A stretch of 11,108 bases of DNA, taken from the NCBI GenBank assembly GCA_026225435.1, contig JAMFST010001151.1:1-11108 (forward strand), in the 5' to 3' direction. The DNA comes from Labilithrix luteola (GTDB lineage: Bacteria > Myxococcota_A > Polyangia > Polyangiales > Polyangiaceae). Position 1 is the stretch's first letter. Every line of letters begins with the position of its first letter. A program made the translations under genes and the position numbers. Of the stretch, positions 6,831 through 11,108 are shown one piece after another. The notes under the pieces are model-generated. The model did no database searches. It saw only the letters and a program-made list of their open reading frames with translations, and was not told where the DNA came from.

Positions 6831-6942
6831 AAACTCCGGGGCGATATCCCTTCCCAGGGGAATTTACATACGGTACCGGTCTGCAAGCCTTTTTCTCAGG
6901 CATTTTAGCCGCATCGGATCGCTCGGAAGGAGACGCTCTCGC
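6831..6942 (+). promoter_or_regulatory. AT-richer leader upstream of the activase gene
   Basis: A 112-bp gap that is clearly less GC-rich than the flanking genes. It includes TTTACA at 6863-6868, a CGGTACCG palindrome at 6871-6878, and a short GCCT/AGGC hairpin (6887-6890 with 6898-6901) in a T-rich run. The composition suggests a promoter for the activase gene. I could not place a convincing -35/-10 pair, nor an FNR-type palindrome. Confidence 0.4.
6925..6932 (+). promoter_or_regulatory. Ribosome binding site fixing the activase start
   Basis: GGAAGGAG, 10 bases before the ATG at 6943. It supports this start over the in-frame ATG at 6736, which lies inside the amidotransferase gene and would add 69 residues with no resemblance to the family. 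Confidence 0.85.
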
Positions 6943-9900
6943 ATGACGTCGCTGGCAATCGGGATGGACGTTGGATCGACCACGGTGAAGGCCGTGGTGG
7001 TGGATCCGACGACGAAGAAGATCCTCTGGAGCGACTACCAGCGTCATCACACGAAGCAGCCGGAGTACGTGCTGTCGATGCTCCAGACGATCCTCGCGGC
7101 GTTCCCGCGGGACACCGACTGGCGCATGTTCCTCACCGGCTCGGGCGCGGGCCCGCTGGTGACGCCGACCGGCGGCAAGTTCGTGCAGGAGGTGAACGCC
7201 GTGACGTTGACGGTCGAGCACCTCCACCCTGACGTCGGCTCGGTCATCGAGCTCGGTGGGCAGGACGCCAAGATCATCATGTTCAAGCAGGACGCCGACG
7301 GTGACGGCAAGACGGCAACCGCGAGCATGAACGACAAGTGCGCGTCGGGCACCGGCGCCACCATCGACAAGTGCTTCCTCAAGGTGAACGCGCCGCCGGA
7401 CATGGTGACCAGCCTGCACTTCGACGACTCGAAGCTGCACCACGTCGCCGCCAAGTGCGGAGTCTTCGCCGAGACGGACATCGTCAATCTCATCAAGAGC
7501 GGCATCCCCTCCAACGAGGTCCTCTGCTCGCTCGCCGACGCGATCGTCCTGCAGAACCTCAGCGTTCTGACCCGCGGCGGCACGCTCAAGCACCGCGTGT
7601 GTCTCCTCGGCGGGCCGAACACGTACCTGCCGTTCCTCCAGGAGTGCTGGCGCCTGCGCATCCCGCAGACCTGGGACGAGCGCGGCTACGACTACCCGAA
7701 GGACATCCCGATCGAGGAGCTGATCTTCGTCCCGGAGAACGCGCAGTACTACGCGGCCCTCGGTGCGGTCCTCTACGGCATGCACGAGGCGGCCAACGTC
7801 GGCGTGTTGACCACCCTCGGGCCGCTCGAGGAGTACATCACCACCGGTCGCAAGGCGCGCCTCGGCGAGACCGCCGGCCCGTCGCTCAGCAAGTCGGACG
7901 ACGAGCTGACCGCCTTCCGCGCCTCGTACACGATCCCCAAGTTCGTCCCCGCGCGCTTCGAGCCGGGGCAGGTCGTCCGCGCGGTCATCGGCCTCGATGG
8001 CGGCTCGACGTCGAGCAAGGCGGTCCTGGTCGATCACGAGACCGGGCAGATCCTCGTCAAGGCGTACCAGCTGTCCAAGGGGAACCCGATCCAGGACACC
8101 AAGGAGCTGCTCGCCGAGCTGAAGGAAGGCGTCGAGAAGCAGGGCGCCACGCTGGAGGTCACCGGCTTCGGCGCCACCGGCTACGCGGCCGACGTGCTCG
8201 AGCAGTGCGTGCGCAGCGACGTCAACGTGGTCGAGACGGTCGCCCACATGATGAGCGCGGTGCACTTCTTCGGCGACGTCGACGTCATCTGCGACATCGG
8301 CGGGCAGGACATCAAGGTCCTGTTCATGAAGAACGGCGACATCGCCAACTTCCGCCTCTCCAACAGCTGCAGCGCCGGCAACGGGATGTTGCTGCAGGCG
8401 ACCGCCGAGTCGTTCGGCGTGCCGGTCACCCAGTTCGCCGACGTCGCCTTCGCCGCCGAGCTGGCGCCCAAGTTCAGCTACGGCTGCGCTGTGTTTTTGG
8501 ACACCGACCGGGTCAACTTCCAGAAGGAGGGCTTCTCCAAGGAGGAGATGCTCGCCGGTCTCGCCCAGGTCCTGCCGAAGAACGTGTGGCAGTACGTGGT
8601 GCAGATCCCGCGCATGGCGGCGCTCGGCACCAAGTACGTGCTCCAGGGCGGCACGCAGTACAACCTCGCGGCTCTCAAGGCGCAGGTCGACTACATCAAG
8701 GAGCGCGTCCCCACCGCCGAGGTGTTCGTCCACCCGCACACCGGCGAGGCTGGCGCGATCGGCGCGGCGATGGAGACCTTGCGCGTCGTGAAGCGCAAGG
8801 GGCGCTCGTCGTTCATCGGTCTCGAGGCGGCCATCCACCTCGAGTACACGACCAAGAACGACGAGGAGACGGTCTGCCACTTCTGCGAGAACAACTGCAA
8901 GCGGACCTTCATCGACACCACCCGTCCGGACAAGTCGACCAGCCGCTACATCGCCGGCTTCTCCTGCGAGAAGGGGACCGTCGAGTCCGAGGCGGCGATG
9001 ATGAACCTCGTCGCCGAGCGGAAGAAGCTGGCGAAGGAGTTCCCCAACCTCGTCGATTACGAGGCCAAGCGGGCGTACATGCACTTCTTCAAGCACGCGC
9101 CGATGCCGGAAGACGGCTCGCCCTTGAAGAGCATCGAGGTGAAGAAGGGGCTCCTCGGTCGTCGCCGCGTCGAGGTCACCCGGCCGTTCAAGCGCGCCTC
9201 CAAGGAGACGCAGGAAGCGCGTCGCCTGGTGCGCATCGGCATGCCGCGCGTGCTCAACATGTACTCGACGGCGCCGTTCTTCCGCACCTACTTCGAGGCG
9301 CTCGGCATCCCGCGTAACCACGTGGTCTTCAGCGACGAGACCACCGAGGAGATGTGGGTCGAGGGCGGGAAGTACGGCTCCATCGATCCCTGCTTCCCTT
9401 CGAAGGTCGCGCAGGCGCACATCCACAACCTCCTCTTCAAGAAGCATCAGCCGGAGGAGAAGAAGCCGCTCAAGTACATCTTCTTCCCCATCCTCACCCA
9501 CGTGCACAACTTCGTGGTCGACACGATGGACAACGCCAGCTGCCCCATCGTGGCTGGCGCGCCGGACGTGATGAAGGCGGCCTTCACCAAGGAGGTCGAC
9601 TTCTTCGCCACGCGCGGCATCGAGTTCCTCGATCCGGCGCTGTCGTTCGTCGAGCCGACGCTGATGGCCAAGCGGCTCCTCGACACCTTCGCGTCGCGCC
9701 TCGGCGTGACCGAGGACGAGAACGACTTCGCCTGCGAGCAGGGGTGGAAGGCGCTCGAGCAGTTCGAGGTCGACCTGCAGGAGAAGGGGCGCGCCATCCT
9801 CGAGACCGTCGAGGAGGAGAACCGGGTCGCCATCCTGCTGCTCGGTCGCCCGTACCACTCCGACCCGGGGCTCAATCACGGCATCCCCGAGGAGTTCCAG

Positions 9901-10569
9901 GTGCTCGGCTACCCGGTGCTCAGCGTCCGCTCGATCCCGCGCGACCGCGAGTACCTCGACAAGTACTACCGGGAGGAGCTCGACAAGGGGACCATCAAGT
10001 CGCCGCTCGAGATCTCCTACGTCTGGCCGGAGAACTACTCGGTCAACAGCGCGCAGAAGGTGTGGGCCGCGACGTTCGCGGCGCACCACCCGAACGTGGT
10101 CGTGCTCGATCTGTCGTCCTTCAAGTGCGGTCACGACGCGCCGACCTTCGGCCTCATCGACAGCATCGTGAACGCGAGCAAGACGCCCTACGCGGCGCTC
10201 CACGACATCGACGCCAACAAGCCGAGCGGGTCGATCAAGATCCGCGTGAAGACCTACGCGCACGCGCTCAAGCTGCACGAGGAGCGGCTCGAGGACGCGG
10301 CGAACAAGAAGCAGCAGCTCGAGGAGGCGCTCGGGCGGAAGAAGCTCGAGCTGCTCGAGCTGCGCGCCGAGCAGCTGGCCGCGCGCCAGGTGCGCGACGT
10401 CGGCATCGAGAACCAGCTCGCCGAGCTGCGCCTGCGCGTGGCGACGTGGGAGACGGCACGGCAGACGGCGATCGACGCCGCGCCGGCCGTGACGAACACC
10501 GAGCTCCCGGCGGGGATGATCCGCCTCGGGCGCAAGACCGAAGCAGGCGTCGTCCGCATCGACGCCTGA
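6943..10569 (+). CDS. Tandem acyl-CoA dehydratase activase-like ATPase with DUF2229
   Basis: A 1208-residue protein related to the ATP-driven activators of 2-hydroxyacyl-CoA dehydratases and benzoyl-CoA reductases (HgdC, BadF/BcrA; COG1924 plus COG3580). It has two ASKHA ATPase domains. Domain 1 (about 3-285) has DVGSTTVKA, ELGGQDAK, and C133 (NDKCASGTG) with C172 (AKCGVFAE). Domain 2 (about 345-615) has DGGSTSSKA, DIGGQDIK, and C476 (SNSCSAGNG) with C515 (YGCAVF). In HgdC, two cysteines at these places bind a [4Fe-4S] cluster at a dimer interface; here one chain could form that dimer internally. A CHFCENNC motif (C645, C648, C652) and C675 follow. The DUF2229-like region (about 762-1090) has C817, C867 and C1062 (FKCGHDAPTFG). 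The tail is a coiled coil (about 1110-1170). It should act as a cytoplasmic low-potential electron donor, probably to the next gene's product. The substrate is unknown. Confidence 0.92.
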   Translation: MTSLAIGMDVGSTTVKAVVVDPTTKKILWSDYQRHHTKQPEYVLSMLQTILAAFPRDTDWRMFLTGSGAGPLVTPTGGKFVQEVNAVTLTVEHLHPDVGSVIELGGQDAKIIMFKQDADGDGKTATASMNDKCASGTGATIDKCFLKVNAPPDMVTSLHFDDSKLHHVAAKCGVFAETDIVNLIKSGIPSNEVLCSLADAIVLQNLSVLTRGGTLKHRVCLLGGPNTYLPFLQECWRLRIPQTWDERGYDYPKDIPIEELIFVPENAQYYAALGAVLYGMHEAANVGVLTTLGPLEEYITTGRKARLGETAGPSLSKSDDELTAFRASYTIPKFVPARFEPGQVVRAVIGLDGGSTSSKAVLVDHETGQILVKAYQLSKGNPIQDTKELLAELKEGVEKQGATLEVTGFGATGYAADVLEQCVRSDVNVVETVAHMMSAVHFFGDVDVICDIGGQDIKVLFMKNGDIANFRLSNSCSAGNGMLLQATAESFGVPVTQFADVAFAAELAPKFSYGCAVFLDTDRVNFQKEGFSKEEMLAGLAQVLPKNVWQYVVQIPRMAALGTKYVLQGGTQYNLAALKAQVDYIKERVPTAEVFVHPHTGEAGAIGAAMETLRVVKRKGRSSFIGLEAAIHLEYTTKNDEETVCHFCENNCKRTFIDTTRPDKSTSRYIAGFSCEKGTVESEAAMMNLVAERKKLAKEFPNLVDYEAKRAYMHFFKHAPMPEDGSPLKSIEVKKGLLGRRRVEVTRPFKRASKETQEARRLVRIGMPRVLNMYSTAPFFRTYFEALGIPRNHVVFSDETTEEMWVEGGKYGSIDPCFPSKVAQAHIHNLLFKKHQPEEKKPLKYIFFPILTHVHNFVVDTMDNASCPIVAGAPDVMKAAFTKEVDFFATRGIEFLDPALSFVEPTLMAKRLLDTFASRLGVTEDENDFACEQGWKALEQFEVDLQEKGRAILETVEEENRVAILLLGRPYHSDPGLNHGIPEEFQVLGYPVLSVRSIPRDREYLDKYYREELDKGTIKSPLEISYVWPENYSVNSAQKVWAATFAAHHPNVVVLDLSSFKCGHDAPTFGLIDSIVNASKTPYAALHDIDANKPSGSIKIRVKTYAHALKLHEERLEDAANKKQQLEEALGRKKLELLELRAEQLAARQVRDVGIENQLAELRLRVATWETARQTAIDAAPAVTNTELPAGMIRLGRKTEAGVVRIDA
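8875..8967 (+). other. Cysteine cluster between activase domain 2 and DUF2229
   Basis: Codes for C645, C648 and C652 (CxxCxxxC, in CHFCENNC) and then C675 (FSCEKG) of the tandem activase. The spacing suits an iron-sulfur or zinc site. It is separate from the four cysteines of the two ATPase domains. Cluster type and occupancy are inference. Confidence 0.6.
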
Positions 10570-10635
10570 AGCACCGCAACACTCGAATTTTCGATCACGC
10601 AGTCCTTAACGCCGAACCGAACCGAGGAGACGAAC
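10570..10635 (+). other. Short intergenic spacer in the activase operon
   Basis: Sixty-six bases between the activase stop and the next start. It holds TCGAA-TT-TTCGA, a small inverted repeat at 10583-10594, and three tandem CCGAA-like units at 10612-10626. There is no terminator, so the two genes are probably co-transcribed. Confidence 0.5.
10624..10629 (+). promoter_or_regulatory. Ribosome binding site of the COG3581-like gene
   Basis: GAGGAG, 6 bases before the ATG at 10636. This good match supports the chosen start and independent translation initiation. Confidence 0.85.

Positions 10636-11108
<473 letters not shown>

Noticed and set aside
6887..6901. GCCT/AGGC hairpin with T-rich loop as an intrinsic terminator of the amidotransferase
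   Set aside because: The stem is only 4 bp and the T-run is in the loop, so it is too weak to call.
6736..6942. An N-terminal extension of the activase starting inside the amidotransferase gene
   Set aside because: The added 69 residues overlap a real gene in another frame and do not look like the family; the ATG at 6943 has a good ribosome site.
7338..9317. A 659-codon plus-strand frame inside the activase gene
   Set aside because: Arg/Gly/Pro/His-rich out-of-frame translation of the activase; no motif or plausible ribosome site.
6682..10278. A 1198-codon open frame on the minus strand opposite the activase gene
   Set aside because: It is the mirror of a highly GC-biased coding frame: repetitive Arg/Val/Leu/Glu/His content, no recognisable domain, and fully opposite a gene with clear motifs.
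10583..10594. TCGAA/TTCGA inverted repeat as an operator between the activase and its partner
   Set aside because: Very short, with a 2-base loop, and no second copy seen upstream of the activase; it could easily be chance.

Overview
The window is GC-rich bacterial chromosomal DNA in which nearly every base is coding. The mix of genes and the strong G/C third-position bias fit a myxobacterium (Myxococcota, perhaps Polyangiales-like). That assignment is inferred from style and gene content; there is no rRNA or other marker to prove it. I see no tRNA, rRNA, CRISPR array, insertion sequence or prophage gene.

Left half (1-5194, minus strand, read right to left): a tightly packed run of six genes. 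In order they are a eukaryote-like cytosolic purine 5'-nucleotidase (NT5C2/HAD family), the tRNA pseudouridine synthase TruD, an ExbB-ExbD-TonB energy-transduction set, and the N-terminal part of a protein that may be a family-4 uracil-DNA glycosylase, cut by the window edge. Gaps are 24, 40, 2, 11 and 18 bp, so one long transcript is plausible. The ExbB/ExbD/TonB trio would use the proton motive force across the inner membrane to energise outer-membrane transport. The other genes are housekeeping nucleotide and RNA functions.

Middle (5233-6830, plus strand): a divergently transcribed, membrane-anchored or exported protein of unknown function, then a 110-bp gap holding a perfect 11-bp hairpin, then a stand-alone class I glutamine amidotransferase with an intact Cys-His-Glu triad.

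Right part (6943-11108, plus strand): the most interesting locus. A 1208-residue protein carries two complete BadF/BcrA/HgdC-type ATPase (activase) domains in one chain. A cysteine cluster, a DUF2229/COG3580-like region and a C-terminal coiled coil follow. Sixty-six bases later begins a second cysteine-containing protein of the COG3581 type, cut by the window edge. By analogy with 2-hydroxyacyl-CoA dehydratase, benzoyl-CoA reductase and double-cubane cluster protein systems, the pair is probably an ATP-driven low-potential iron-sulfur reductase. Its substrate cannot be told from the sequence, and this is the best candidate for an uncharacterised system here.
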